In this document: positions 33,464-41,945 of the stretch, one piece after another
Layout of the letters: each line of letters opens with the position of its first letter
Numbering within the stretch: the first letter of the stretch is position 1
Assembly (NCBI RefSeq): GCF_039503195.1
Contig: NZ_JBCJKP010000001.1
Location: forward strand, 5,208,001-5,272,000
Origin: Streptomyces mirabilis
GTDB lineage: Bacteria; Actinomycetota; Actinomycetes; Streptomycetales; Streptomycetaceae
Length of the DNA stretch: 64,000 bases
Direction: 5' to 3'
Notes under the pieces: generated by a model
Seen by the model: the letters and a program-made list of their open reading frames with translations, nothing else
Told to the model about the DNA's origin: nothing
The model's database searches: none
Position numbers and translations under genes: made by a program

Positions 33464-34384
33464 ATGGCCACCATCGACCGGCAGGCCACGACCCTGGCCC
33501 TGGCCCACGCCCTGTCCGCCGCCGAACGCGGCCTCGCGGTGATCCCGCTGTCCCGCACGAAGCTCCCGGCCCTGCGCTCCCCCCACCGCGACGACCCCGA
33601 TCCCGACCCGACGTCCCCTCCCTGCCACGGCGCATGCGGCCGCTTCGGACACGGCGTGTACGACGCCTCCACCGACCCCCGCCGCATCCGCGCGCTCTTC
33701 GCCGCCGCTCCCTGGGCGACCGGCTACGGCATCGCCTGCGGCCTCGACCCGCACCGCCTCATCGGCATCGACCTCGACACCAAATCCGGTACGGACTCCT
33801 CGGCCGCCCTGCGCGAACTGGCCCTGCGCCACCTGTTCACGATCCCGGAGACGGTGGTCGTGCTGACCCCGAGCGGCGGCCGCCACCTCTGGCTGACCGG
33901 ACCGCCCGACGTGGTCGTCCCCAACTCGGCGAGCCGACTGGCCCCGGGCATCGACATCCGCGGCGCCGGCGGCTACCTGGTCGGCCCCGGCTCCCGCACC
34001 GAGCACGGCGTGTACGGAACGGCCCCGGGCACCGCCCAGTTGGCGCCGGCGCCCTGTCCGCGCGAACTCCTGCGCCTGCTCACGCCCCCGCCCCGCACAC
34101 ACCACCGCGCGCCCCCTGCGACCGGCCAACACGGCCAGGGGCTGGTCCAGTTCGTGCTCGCCGCCCACGAGGGCCAGCGCAACACCCGCCTCTTCTGGGC
34201 CGCCTGCCGCGCCTACGAGAACGGCATCGGCGCGGAGCTGACCACCGCACTCGTCGAGGCCGCCGTCCGCACCGGTCTCACCGAACGCGAGGCCCGCTCG
34301 ACGATCGCCTCGGCGTCCCGGATGACGTTCCCACGCCCCGGACCACCGGAAAACGGCACGACACCACGAACCGCCCGTCCCTAG
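33464..34384 (+). CDS. Bifunctional primase/polymerase-like (prim-pol) protein
   Basis: 306 residues from the ATG at 33464; the frame is open upstream to 33278, but the domain begins here. Residues about 5-200 form the prim-pol fold: RGLAVIPLSRTKLPA, the zinc-like CHGACGRFGHGVYDAS, the metal motif IGIDLDTKSG, and SGGRHLWLTGP with the conserved His, followed by GIDIRGAGGYLVGPGS. The C-terminal part (about 225-290) is a helical region with GQRNTRLFWAACRAYENG, as in phage/plasmid primases. All catalytic residues appear intact. It stands alone in the chromosome without replication genes nearby. Confidence 0.88.
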   Translation: MATIDRQATTLALAHALSAAERGLAVIPLSRTKLPALRSPHRDDPDPDPTSPPCHGACGRFGHGVYDASTDPRRIRALFAAAPWATGYGIACGLDPHRLIGIDLDTKSGTDSSAALRELALRHLFTIPETVVVLTPSGGRHLWLTGPPDVVVPNSASRLAPGIDIRGAGGYLVGPGSRTEHGVYGTAPGTAQLAPAPCPRELLRLLTPPPRTHHRAPPATGQHGQGLVQFVLAAHEGQRNTRLFWAACRAYENGIGAELTTALVEAAVRTGLTEREARSTIASASRMTFPRPGPPENGTTPRTARP

Positions 34385-34387
34385 GCT
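34382..34387 (+). promoter_or_regulatory. TAGGCT -10 box, leaderless start
   Basis: TAGGCT ends 7 bases before the ATG at 34395, overlapping the end of the primase-like gene. No Shine-Dalgarno sequence is seen. Confidence 0.55.
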
Positions 34388-34394
34388 GCGGGCC

Positions 34395-34826
34395 ATGGCC
34401 CTGACCCGCGTCACCCTCACCTCGGGCAGAACCGTCGCGATATCCGACCTGCGTCTCACCTCGACCTATGGCGGAATGCTCGAGGGCTACCCCTTCAAGC
34501 GCTGGAACGACCGCATCGTCGACGGCCTGGCCCGACGCACCGCGGCGACGTTCCCCAACACCCCGACGCACCTCGTCACACCCCACCGAGACCATCCGGA
34601 CCTGCCCGCCCGCGGCTTCGGTCCGGTCGAACTGCTCCCCGCCGTGACCTGTGTCGGCCTCTTCTTTTCCAGCGCGGTCGACCCCGCCGTCGACCCCGTC
34701 CTCCACCGCTCGGCCCTCGCGGTCGCGTGGTTCCAGGCCACCACCGACCTCCCGTCCGGCCACACCGCCGATCCGGCCCTGCGCGCCATCCCCTGGGAGG
34801 AAGCCGCCCAGGACTTCGAAGTGTGA
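34395..34826 (+). CDS. Conserved hypothetical protein
   Basis: 143 residues, soluble, with no signal or membrane segments. An N-terminal strand pair (LTRVTLTSGRTVAISDLRLT) and a GGMLEGYP loop are followed by mixed alpha/beta sequence. It probably belongs to a streptomycete family of unknown function. It starts 10 bp after the primase-like gene from a leaderless promoter. No catalytic motif is recognised. Confidence 0.75.
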   Translation: MALTRVTLTSGRTVAISDLRLTSTYGGMLEGYPFKRWNDRIVDGLARRTAATFPNTPTHLVTPHRDHPDLPARGFGPVELLPAVTCVGLFFSSAVDPAVDPVLHRSALAVAWFQATTDLPSGHTADPALRAIPWEEAAQDFEV

Positions 34827-35097
34827 GCCGTCGCGGGCCTGCCGCAGGAGGTGCCCGGAAGCTCTGCAAGCACCCGGCCGCGCTCCGCTCCGCCGGACGG
34901 CCTTCCCGGCTGCGCCGACGCCCACCCACACATGGACAGGACCAGGACCACGGCCAGGGCCAAAAGTCGAGCACCGGACGGAGCCCGCCACGGTCAAGGA
35001 CGATGCCTCCGGCGGGGGATCGGCCGGCCCACCAATCAGCCGCTGCACGGCTCCCCTCAAGCGCTACAAGCGCCTGTCCGCGATGCCCCGGTAGGCC
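34827..35097. other. Intergenic, no gene seen
   Basis: Proline- and arginine-rich chance frames only; no start site with ribosome binding sequence and no repeat or hairpin of note. Confidence 0.5.
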
Positions 35098-35103
35098 TAG
35101 GCT
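35098..35103 (+). promoter_or_regulatory. TAGGCT -10 box, leaderless start
   Basis: TAGGCT ends 6 bases before the ATG at 35110. Confidence 0.55.
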
Positions 35104-35109
35104 CGGCTG

Positions 35110-35463
35110 ATGACCTTGGAATGGCAAAACGTAATTGTTCACTCGGCAGATCCGGAGGCCCTGGGGCAGTGGTGGGCCGAGGCTCTTGGTTGGGTGGTGG
35201 TCCACTCCTCTGATGTGGAGTTCGCGATCCGCCCGGAGCCGGATCGCCGACCGGGGTTGGAGTTCGTCCGGCTCGATGAGGCCAAGAAGGCCAAGAGCCG
35301 GCTGCATCTCGACTTCGTGCCTGATGATCAGGACGCCGAGGTGGCTCGCCTTGAGGCTCATGGCGCACAGCGTGTCGATATCGGTCAGGGTGACCAGTCG
35401 TGGGTCGTCATGGCAGACCCCGAAGGCAACGAGTTCTGTGTCCTTCGCCAACGACCTCAGTGA
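35110..35463 (+). CDS. VOC-family (glyoxalase-like) protein
   Basis: 117 residues. It shows the pattern of small actinobacterial VOC proteins: VIVHSADPEALGQWWAEALG at the start, SRLHLDFVPDDQDAEVARL in the middle, and WVVMADPEGNEFCVLR at the end with its conserved PEGNEFC. It probably binds a small molecule or metal; the function is not predictable. It appears leaderless. Base composition is somewhat lower in GC than its neighbours, in line with its place at the edge of the accessory region. Confidence 0.85.
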   Translation: MTLEWQNVIVHSADPEALGQWWAEALGWVVVHSSDVEFAIRPEPDRRPGLEFVRLDEAKKAKSRLHLDFVPDDQDAEVARLEAHGAQRVDIGQGDQSWVVMADPEGNEFCVLRQRPQ

Positions 35464-35759
35464 GAACTCCTGAGAGCGTTTACCTTGTGCCCTGTGCCCG
35501 CACGTCCGCGCCGCGGTAGCCACCGGCCACCACGGCGAAAGCCAGTCGCAGAGGGCACCGAGGGTGCCCACCCCTGATGCGCTCCGTCGACCGCTCCGTA
35601 CAGGCGCGGAGAGAGGCGGCGTGGTCGATCGGAACTGGGGCGATGCCATCAGCGACCGATCCTCACAGAGCTACGGATCAGAAGACGCCGTGCCCCTACC
35701 GTGCCCGATCCACCGGTGACTGACGTGGAACCACGGAGGTTGGCGGACAACGCACATGA
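35464..35759. other. Intergenic at island edge, nothing recognised
   Basis: About 300 bases without a supported gene, promoter or repeat. It lies at the 3' side of tRNA-Ser(TGA), where integrative elements commonly insert. Confidence 0.5.
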
Positions 35760-35798
35760 GAACGGCCCCCGACCGATTCACCTGGTCAGGGGCCGTTC
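35760..35798 (-). terminator. Terminator of tRNA-Ser(TGA)
   Basis: 15-bp stem with one mismatch (35760-35774, 35784-35798), 5 bp past the tRNA 3' end. Confidence 0.8.
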
Positions 35799-35803
35799 AC
35801 CTG

Positions 35804-35890
35804 CGGTGGGTGTGGGATTTGAACCCACGGTGACATCGCTGCCACGACGGTTTTCAAGACCGTTCCCTTAGGCCGCTCGGGCAACCCACC
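35804..35890 (-). tRNA. tRNA-Ser(TGA)
   Basis: 87 nt class II tRNA. The acceptor is GGTGGGT/ACCCACC with discriminator G. The anticodon loop CTTGAAA gives TGA. It has a long variable arm and the T-arm GTGGGTTCAAATCCCAC. A degenerate relative lies at 42225-42313. Confidence 0.97.
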
Positions 35891-36170
35891 TCGGCCCCGC
35901 CCACCAGGGTCGGAGCGGGTACAGCCTACCCGGCCCCGAGCGTCTCACGGGGGCATGGTCCACGTGGGGTCCCCTGGCTCTGTTCCACGCCCCGTGCCCA
36001 CTGCGCTGATCATCAGCACCCGGTCCAGGGCCCCAGGCCGACGCGGGTAGGCCTAGGGCTGTGCCGGCCTTGTCGGCCTCCCCAGAGAGAAAGGCCCCGC
36101 GGGTCCCTGTGCCCGAGCCCTCCCGCGGACTCCGTGGAGTACGAGCGCAGAGAGGACCCAGCGATCGGTC

Positions 36171-36413
36171 CACTTCTACGACCCGGCCAGTCCCTGGCAG
36201 CGCGGCTCGAACGAGAACACCAACGGACTGCTGTGGCAGTACTTCCCTAAGGGCACCGACCTTTCGGTGCGCGACCGCGAGCACCTGGACACCGTCGCAG
36301 CCGAACGCAACAGCCGCCCACGCAAGACGCTCGGCTGGGAAACCCCAGCCGAGCGTCTGCATAACCGCTCGCCACCACACGTCAATGATCACGTGTTGCG
36401 ACGGTCCCTTTGA
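36171..36413 (+). pseudogene. IS30-family transposase C-terminal remnant
   Basis: An 81-codon frame without a start encodes the end of an IS30-type integrase domain: SPWQRGSNENTNGLLWQYFP carries the catalytic Glu of the DDE triad, and RPRKTLGWETPAERL is the family ending. The first two catalytic Asp and the whole N-terminal part are missing, and no terminal inverted repeats are evident. It is a dead fragment that marks past insertions in the island. Positions 35891-36170 hold no gene. Confidence 0.88.
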
Positions 36414-36512
36414 ATCCGCCCTGTATCCAGGGGCGCAGTTTCCTCGTGAACGTGAGACTTTGCTTCTCAGAAGCCGCCGACGTTGCAATACGGCCATGAG
36501 AACGAGCGGCTG

Positions 36513-37720
36513 TTATCGAGCCTTGTGACTGCCGCTCTTGTAGCCGTTACCCCACGATCCCTTGTCTCCCTTATGGCCCTTAGGACCCCTGTCTCCCTTA
36601 TGCCCCTTCGGGCCTCTGTCTCCCTTGTCGCCCTTGTCTCCCTTATGCCCCCGAGGGCCCCTGTCTCCCTTATCACCCTTCGGACCCTTGTCTCCCTTCG
36701 GACCGGGAGGCCCAGAGGGTCCGGGAGGCCCAGAGGGTCCGGCGGGTCCGGTCGGACCAGCAGGCCCAGAGGGGCCGGTCGGACCAGCAGGCCCAGAGGG
36801 GCCAGTGGATCCGGTCGGACCGGCAGGCCCAGAAGGCCCGGCGGGTCCGGTCGGACCAGGAGGCCCAGAGGGGCCAGTGGATCCGGTCGGACCAGCAGGC
36901 CCAGAAGGCCCGGCGGGTCCGGTCGGACCAGGAGGCCCGGCCGGGCCTGTCATGCAAACCGCCCTCGTGATGACGTTGTGGTCCAGCGTGACCGCACCGT
37001 TACGCGCCAGCGCCCGGCCCTCGATCGCCGCGTTGGTGTTCACCGTGATGGACTGCAGGGCCAGGATGTTGCCCTTGAAGAAGGAATTGGTGTCGAGGGT
37101 GGCGGAGCTCCCCACCTGCCAGAACACGTTGCAGGCCTGCGCTCCATTGACGAGCAGGACGTTGCTCGCCGGGGCCGTGATCAGAGTGGAGGCGATCTTG
37201 AAGATGAAGACGGCGTTCGGGTCACCCTTGGCGTCGAGAGTGACAGTCCCGGTGAGATTCAGCGACGACGAAGCGTTGTAGACGCCGGGAACCAGCGTGA
37301 GTCCGCCGATGTTGCCCGGGGACGTCAGGTTGGTGTTGGTTGCCCTGCTGGCCGCGTCGTTGTATGCGATGGTCAGGTCGGACTGAGCCTGAAGGGCGGC
37401 GGCATCGGCGACGTGCTGCACTCCGTTGACGATTCCGGGCGGAAAGCCCGTCACCGAGCTCCCAGGGCTGACTCCCAGGTCGCCGTTGACGACCGTGGGG
37501 GGACCGGGGGGACGACCACATTGGTGACGTTTGTACCGGCCAGGACCGCGTAACTCGTGGCGGTCCCCAATCCCACCGGGGCCTCGGCTGCGCGCGCAAG
37601 GTTCGAGATCAAAGTCATCGTCAGTAGCAGCGCGGTCGCGGGCACCATGACGACAGTTGCTCTGAATCTCCGTGTTCGCCGCCTGTCGGGAGGGGCGGAG
37701 GGGATGGCATCCACTGCCAT
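36513..37720 (-). CDS. Secreted ice-binding-like (DUF3494) protein with collagen-like C-terminus; frame broken at 37506-37511
   Basis: About 402 residues if repaired. The ATG at 37720 has AAGGAAGGA upstream. Signal peptide about 1-43 ([20 protein letters not shown]). Residues about 45-265 are a DUF3494 ice-binding fold ([66 protein letters not shown]). A Gly-X-Y collagen-like tract of about 130 residues follows, first Pro/Ser rich, then Lys/Asp charged, and a short basic end. The signal peptide and fold are in different frames, separated at a run of six C on the coding strand; a seventh C restores one frame. DUF3494 proteins bind ice or act as adhesins, and a collagen stalk favours surface adhesion. 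Confidence 0.85.
36553..36953 (-). repeat. Collagen-like Gly-X-Y coding repeats
   Basis: DNA repeats of 9 and 18 bases encode triplets such as [13 protein letters not shown] and, nearer the C-terminus, [13 protein letters not shown]. Such tracts change length easily by slippage. Confidence 0.9.
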
Positions 37721-37853
37721 GGACGAGTCCTTCCTTGTCACCGTTGACCTCGGTCGCCAGGCTTCCTGGCGACTGAGGCGAGCTCTGGTCAGGCCACAGG
37801 CCGCTGTACTCGCGACGAGATCTCACAGAATCGTGATGCACCGTCACTTAATC

Positions 37854-38172
37854 TCAGAAACTACCTATATCAATGCAAGTAGTACCTTCGAGGCCAAAGG
37901 AGCTGCGGCGGCGTGACGTTCGCCCTACCGGCGGATGCCGACGGATCAATCGGCCCATCGACGCAGCAGGATGCCGAGCACAATGACGCCGTCGACCCTG
38001 GCCCTGGCTGGGGTGGTGCAGCAGCGCAGTACCGCAACCGAATCTCGTATCCTCCGCCAGCGCCTCACCAGGCGCGATGTCGAACGGCACCACTGCTCAC
38101 AGTGGAGCCATTCGACGCCCACGACGGGCACCCTTTCGAGCCGAGGCCACCAAGGCGAGTCCTGACCCCCAT
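37854..38172. other. Intergenic between ice-binding and NUDIX remnant
   Basis: AT-richer start (37850-37890), then open frames without recognisable content. Probably part of the decayed island. Confidence 0.4.
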
Positions 38173-38490
38173 CGCCTGGTCGAGGACGGCGAGTCCCCGG
38201 AGGAGGCGGCGGCCCGTGAAGTCCTGGAAGTGACGGGCTGGCGTCCTGGCCCCATCAAGCCACTGATCTACGACGAGCCGGCCAACGGGATCACCGACTC
38301 GCAGCACCATGTCTTCCGCGCGGATGGCGCGACCCACGTCGGACCGCCCACCGAGAGGAACGAGTCCGACCGCATCGAGTGGATCCCCCCTCAGCGAGGT
38401 GCGGGGGGATGATCGACCGCCGCGAGATCGTGAGCAGCGGATCGCTCGTCGGCCTGCTGTACCTGCTCATGGATGAAGCGATCCGCTGAG
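38173..38490 (+). pseudogene. NUDIX hydrolase remnant
   Basis: The Nudix box region is visible as LVEDGESPEEAAAREVLEVTGW, but the N-terminal strands before it are absent. The 3' part needs one C removed at 38385-38390 and one G removed at 38404-38409 to read through IPLSEVRGMIDRREIVSSGS and LVGLLYLLMDEAIR to the stop at 38488. Two homopolymer shifts plus a missing start argue for real decay. Families like this often sit next to XRE regulators in Streptomyces, as here. Confidence 0.75.
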
Positions 38491-38625
38491 CGGGGAGGAG
38501 GAGCTCCCGTAGCCGCGCCTCGAAGGCCAGGGCTACGGGCGGCTCTTGCCTGCACGGGGCCAACTGGTCGCAGAACCCCCTGAGATGGCCCGACACTCGC
38601 TCGGACGCCACCGCCGACGCGGGCA

Positions 38626-39059
38626 CTAGAGCGTGGCGGTGGCGCACGCCTGATCAAGCTTGCCCTGGTCCAACTGCGTACGAGCCAGCCAGAACGCGTG
38701 AAACGCACCCAAGATCGCCTGGCAAGCCCGAGCATGTGGCCTGGGATGCGCAAGCCGTCCGCGATGCGCTCGACGACGTCCATGTGGAGCAACTGGCGGC
38801 GGCCTGCGATGACTTCGCCGACTCGGCTGGGCGTCAGCTCGCATCGCCTGGCGATCATCGATGGGTAGATGCCCGCTCTCGTTTTCACCAGTCGGAAGAC
38901 TCTGGCGAAGTCCCGTACCCGACACGCATGGAGCATTTCGGGATCGGTGAGCAGCCAGCCTGGCAGGCAGTTCCTGCGGCCGGTCGGCTTCGGGCCTTGG
39001 GCAAGCTCCCACACTGCGGGGGCTACGCAACGTCGCTGATTCTCTACTTCTCGCGACAT
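38626..39059 (-). pseudogene. XRE-family regulator remnant with internal deletion
   Basis: The start (ATG at 39059) leads into a helix-turn-helix domain: FARVFRLVKTRAGIYPSMIA, RRCELTPSRVGEVIAGRRQL and ADGLRIPGHMLGLARR. After about 145 codons the frame shifts directly into the last helix pair of a TPR-like domain (AFWLARTQLDQGKLDQACAT) and ends at 38626. The roughly 250 residues of TPR repeats normally between these parts are missing. So this is an internally deleted Streptomyces XRE/TPR regulator. It is divergent from the small genes at 39124. Confidence 0.75.
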
Positions 39060-39123
39060 TACCCAAGTTGGGTAATCAGCCTGACCTTTTGGCGGTGGCC
39101 CCCGGGTCGCGATGCTCCTGTGT

Positions 39124-39354
39124 ATGGCGAGCAATCAGCAGACCAGACCAGGCGTCGGTGAACTGGCGAAGGACAGTGCCAGGGGACGTATCGGCGTCGT
39201 CATGGGTGAGATCGGCGGCCGCGTTCAGATAAGGCCGATCCGCGGCGGCCGGGAGTGGGATGCCATGCCGGACAACGTGGTGGCGCTCAGTGCGCGAGAG
39301 GAACTGAGCGCACGTCTGGCCGTGAAGAACGGCAACAGTCGGGTCGGGCTGTGA
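39124..39354 (+). CDS. Small conserved hypothetical protein
   Basis: 76 residues, soluble, with TRPGVGELAKDSARGRIGVVMG and VQIRPIRGGREWDAM motifs. Such small proteins, carrying a beta-barrel-like RGRIGVVMG segment, are often found beside XRE regulators in Streptomyces. Divergent from the XRE remnant. The stop codon overlaps the next start (TGATG). Confidence 0.7.
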   Translation: MASNQQTRPGVGELAKDSARGRIGVVMGEIGGRVQIRPIRGGREWDAMPDNVVALSAREELSARLAVKNGNSRVGL

Positions 39355-39452
39355 TGCGCGCCATCGGCCGGTGCGCCGGGGTCCTGTTCATCATCTGCAT
39401 CAGCGGTTCGTGCGGCTTGGTGATCGGCATGGCCCTCGGTACCAGCCCGTAG
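39354..39452 (+). CDS. Small membrane peptide
   Basis: 32 residues. The ATG at 39354 overlaps the previous stop by one base, so translation is likely coupled. A single hydrophobic segment (GVLFIICISGSCGLVIGMAL) spans most of the peptide. It has no homology that I can recognise. Coupling to the upstream gene supports it being real. Confidence 0.5.
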   Translation: MRAIGRCAGVLFIICISGSCGLVIGMALGTSP

Positions 39453-39605
39453 ACCGGTCGCCCCCGGACGGGTGCCAACTCCCCGGCTCCCCAACCCGTT
39501 CGGGGTCGACCATCCAAGCCCGCTTCCCGGTCGTCGATGAGCCGAGCTCGGCGATCAGGGCGGGAGGTAAATGCCCATGCACCACCTCACACGAGGAGAT
39601 TGCAC

Positions 39606-39788
39606 ATGACGGCAACGGCGAACGATCAGAAGACCGGTCGCGCGGTGGCTGGTGAGGAGCTGTTCGAGAGCCTCGCCCACTTCGTGGTCATCCACAACGG
39701 GCAGGCGTCCGAGCGTGCCGAGCGGATCGCGGACCAGGCGGTCGCGTTCCTGGTCACGGCGCCACCAGGGCGTCTCGCTCTGGCTTGA
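39606..39788 (+). CDS. Small hypothetical protein truncated by integrase remnant
   Basis: 60 residues from the ATG at 39606, preceded by CACACGAGGAGATTGCAC with GGAG. The first 50 residues form an amphipathic helical stretch (ELFESLAHFVVIHNGQASER, AERIADQAVAFLV). The end runs into the integrase remnant in another frame, so the native C-terminus is probably lost. Confidence 0.5.
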   Translation: MTATANDQKTGRAVAGEELFESLAHFVVIHNGQASERAERIADQAVAFLVTAPPGRLALA

Positions 39789-39945
39789 GTCCGGCGTCTC
39801 CCCGGCCGAGGTCGCCCGACGAGCGGGCCACAGCATTGCGGTCCTGTTCCGCTTCTACGCCAAGGCGATCCACCGCAACCAAGCGCGGGCCAACCAGCAG
39901 ATCCAACAGGCTCTCGACGCGATCAACGAGCCCGACGTCGAGTAG
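39757..39945 (+). pseudogene. Tyrosine-recombinase (integrase) C-terminal remnant
   Basis: A frame without a start encodes the last part of a phage-type integrase: HQGVSLWLESGVSPAEVA, ARRAGHSIAVLFRFYAKAIH, then a Gln-rich helix to the stop at 39943. The second and third His and the Tyr nucleophile region (FRFYAK) are present. The catalytic Arg boxes and the rest are missing. It is fused to the small gene upstream. It supports an integrative element once having occupied this region. Confidence 0.8.
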
Positions 39946-40018
39946 GTAAACCGGCTCGTAGGGGCGTCCCCTGTGGGGCGCCCCCGCCCAGCGGGGTCTC
40001 AGCGGGGCGATGGCGTTC

Positions 40019-41101
40019 TCACGCACCGGTACCTTGCGCGCCGGGGCGCTGCTTCTGGGCGTCGACGACGGCCCGCTCCAGCACGGCGGTCCAGTTGATG
40101 ACCGTGCCGGGCTTGATGCCGTCGGCCTGCTTGACCTGGACAGCGCGGCTGCCGAGATAGGCGTACGTCTTGGGGTCGAAGATCCACTCGGTGCGGTCGC
40201 CGCTCTTCTGGTCGACGTGGGCCAGGGCGATTCCCTCGCGTCCCGCGGCGTCCTTGGCATGCTCCACCACCACCACCCCGGGGATCTTGGCCGCGGCCCG
40301 GTACAGCGCCGCGTTCAGCTTCGCCGGTGCGAGCTCCTCGTTGAGCAGGTCACCGACCGTGGTGAATGCCTGCTGGTCCGGGGAGTTCCCCTGGCCCTTG
40401 GTCTCCTTGTAGATCTTCTTCAGCAGGGCGTCCGGGTCGGTGGGCAGCGTCTTGAGGTAGTCGTAGGAGGGGCCGCCCAAGCTGCTCTCGACGTCCGTGT
40501 TGAGGGTGACGCCGCCCTTGGGCTGGTAGCCGGGCTCGTCCAGCCAGCCCTGCTTGCCGTCGGGGGAATTCCAGACCTCACGGATATGCAGGGGCTCGAC
40601 CAAGGTCTTGGACTCGTCTGCGTCGGTGTGCGAGACGGAGAGGTAGGAGACCTTGCTCTTGATGTAGATGTACTGCCCCGGGCCGGGTTCGGGCGTCTCG
40701 CTGGCCGAGGCGGCGGCGGCGATGTGCTCGACGGTGGAGGCGAGCTGGGCGGTGCTGCCGGGCTCGATGCGCACGACCGGCGCTTCGACCGGGGGCGGGG
40801 TGGCCGCGACCGTGCCGTTGCCCCCGGAATTGGTCAGCGCGGTGAAGGCGAAGGCGCCGGCCAGGGCAGCGGCGGTGACCGGGACACCGATCAGCAGGAC
40901 ACGGCGTGCCGGGCGGCGGGCCGGCGCAGGGGCGGGTGCAGGGGCGGGTGCAGGGGCGGTGCGCTGGATCTCGTTCATCAGGTGCTCCTCTAGAAGCAGG
41001 TGACGGTCGAGCGACAGGTGCGGGTCTCCCGGCGCCGGCAGCAACCGGGCCAGCTCCGCGTGGTCCAGCGACTCCTCACGCCGAGACTTCTTGCGGATCA
41101 T
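40019..41101 (-). CDS. Membrane-anchored CU044_5270-family protein, partner of ECF sigma
   Basis: 360 residues. The ATG overlaps the sigma stop (ATGA). A cytoplasmic N-terminus (about 1-66) with an Ala-Pro repeat is followed by one membrane helix (about 68-90). The exported domain has YIYIKSKVSYLSVSHTD, GPSYDYLKTLPTDPDALLKK, GVVVVEHAKDAAGREGIALA and WIFDPKTYAYLGSRAV, the pattern of CU044_5270 proteins. Such proteins are commonly coupled to ECF sigma factors and may act as anti-sigma-like sensors, although no zinc HxxxCxxC motif is present. Confidence 0.85.
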   Translation of the reverse strand: MIRKKSRREESLDHAELARLLPAPGDPHLSLDRHLLLEEHLMNEIQRTAPAPAPAPAPAPARRPARRVLLIGVPVTAAALAGAFAFTALTNSGGNGTVAATPPPVEAPVVRIEPGSTAQLASTVEHIAAAASASETPEPGPGQYIYIKSKVSYLSVSHTDADESKTLVEPLHIREVWNSPDGKQGWLDEPGYQPKGGVTLNTDVESSLGGPSYDYLKTLPTDPDALLKKIYKETKGQGNSPDQQAFTTVGDLLNEELAPAKLNAALYRAAAKIPGVVVVEHAKDAAGREGIALAHVDQKSGDRTEWIFDPKTYAYLGSRAVQVKQADGIKPGTVINWTAVLERAVVDAQKQRPGAQGTGA

Positions 41102-41799
41102 TCGGACCTCTCCTCGTACGACTCGTGTGACCGGGCCGCAGAAGTGCGGCCGCCCTGTACTTGTCCGTTGCGCGGTAGCGGTTCCTTGCCTTTTCTCAGT
41201 TCTTCGTCGGCCAGCCTGCTCAGCCGTTTACGGGCGCGGGACAGGCGCGAGCGCACGGTGCCGACCGGGACGCCGAGCACGGCCGCCGCCTCCGCGTAGC
41301 CGAGCCCGGACCAGACACAGAGTGTGAAGACCTCGCGCTCGCTCCGGTTCAGCTTCTTCAGCACCCGCTGGGCGGCAGCCAGCTGGTCGGCATCGGCTAT
41401 ACGGCCGACGAGTTCGTCGGCGAAGTCCGGGACCGTTTCCTTGGCCGGCAGGCGCTCCAGCGCCCGCTTGTGGCGGCGCGCGGCGCGGGTGGTGTTGCGC
41501 AGTACGTTCACGGCGATGCCCATGAGCCAGGGGCGCGGGCTGTCGCCCTCGTCCCGCAGCTTGACGCGCAGCCGCCACGCCTCCAAGAAGGTCAGCGAGA
41601 CGATGTCCTCAGCGACGGTCCAGTCCCCGGTCACGCGCACCGCGTGCCGGTGGACCAGTCGGGCGTGGTCACGGAAGAGCTCGCGGAACGCCTCGGGGTC
41701 GCCTGCCCGTATCCGGGTGTGCAATGAGTAGTCCACGTCAAGCCTTGTCCACACGGCGGGGCGGGTTCCCGTGGCGTGCGTCACACGGTCAGGAGACAT
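41098..41799 (-). CDS. ECF-type RNA polymerase sigma factor
   Basis: 233 residues from the ATG at 41799 (GGAG upstream); a GTG at 41736 is an alternative. Region 2 is at about 40-110 (DWTVAEDIVSLTFLEAWRLR). Region 4 is at about 155-205 (LNRSEREVFTLCVWSGLGYA, EAAAVLGVPVGTVRSRLSRA). The Arg/Lys/Gly-rich tail is longer than usual. It is translationally coupled to the membrane protein that follows, so the pair probably forms a surface-signalling unit. Confidence 0.92.
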   Translation of the reverse strand: MSPDRVTHATGTRPAVWTRLDVDYSLHTRIRAGDPEAFRELFRDHARLVHRHAVRVTGDWTVAEDIVSLTFLEAWRLRVKLRDEGDSPRPWLMGIAVNVLRNTTRAARRHKRALERLPAKETVPDFADELVGRIADADQLAAAQRVLKKLNRSEREVFTLCVWSGLGYAEAAAVLGVPVGTVRSRLSRARKRLSRLADEELRKGKEPLPRNGQVQGGRTSAARSHESYEERSE

Positions 41800-41824
41800 C
41801 GAGCTCCGCGGCCAGGCTCGCACA

Positions 41825-41945
41825 TCACGGCCACCGTCTCCGTGGGCTGAGCGGCACCTCGGGCGGCAGCGAGTACTGGGCGGCACGGCCGTTGAGCAGC
41901 AGGGCAGGTGGCTTTCTCAGGTTGGGTGGAGGTCTTGTCTGTCAT
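41825..41945 (-). other. Possible small ORF broken by one base upstream of sigma gene
   Basis: ATG at 41945 begins TDKTSTQPEK. One base removed near codon 12 would give PPALLLNGRAAQYSLPPEVP and a stop at 41825. The peptide is speculative but has biased, protein-like composition. Between 41946 and 42170 nothing is recognised. Confidence 0.2.

Noticed and set aside
35464..35803. Possible integrase attachment site at the 3' end of tRNA-Ser(TGA)
   Set aside because: No duplicated tRNA 3' end could be found to the left within the window.
36553..36953. Regular repeats considered as CRISPR or tandem non-coding array
   Set aside because: Periodicity of 9 and 18 bases encodes Gly-X-Y triplets; no spacers of constant length.
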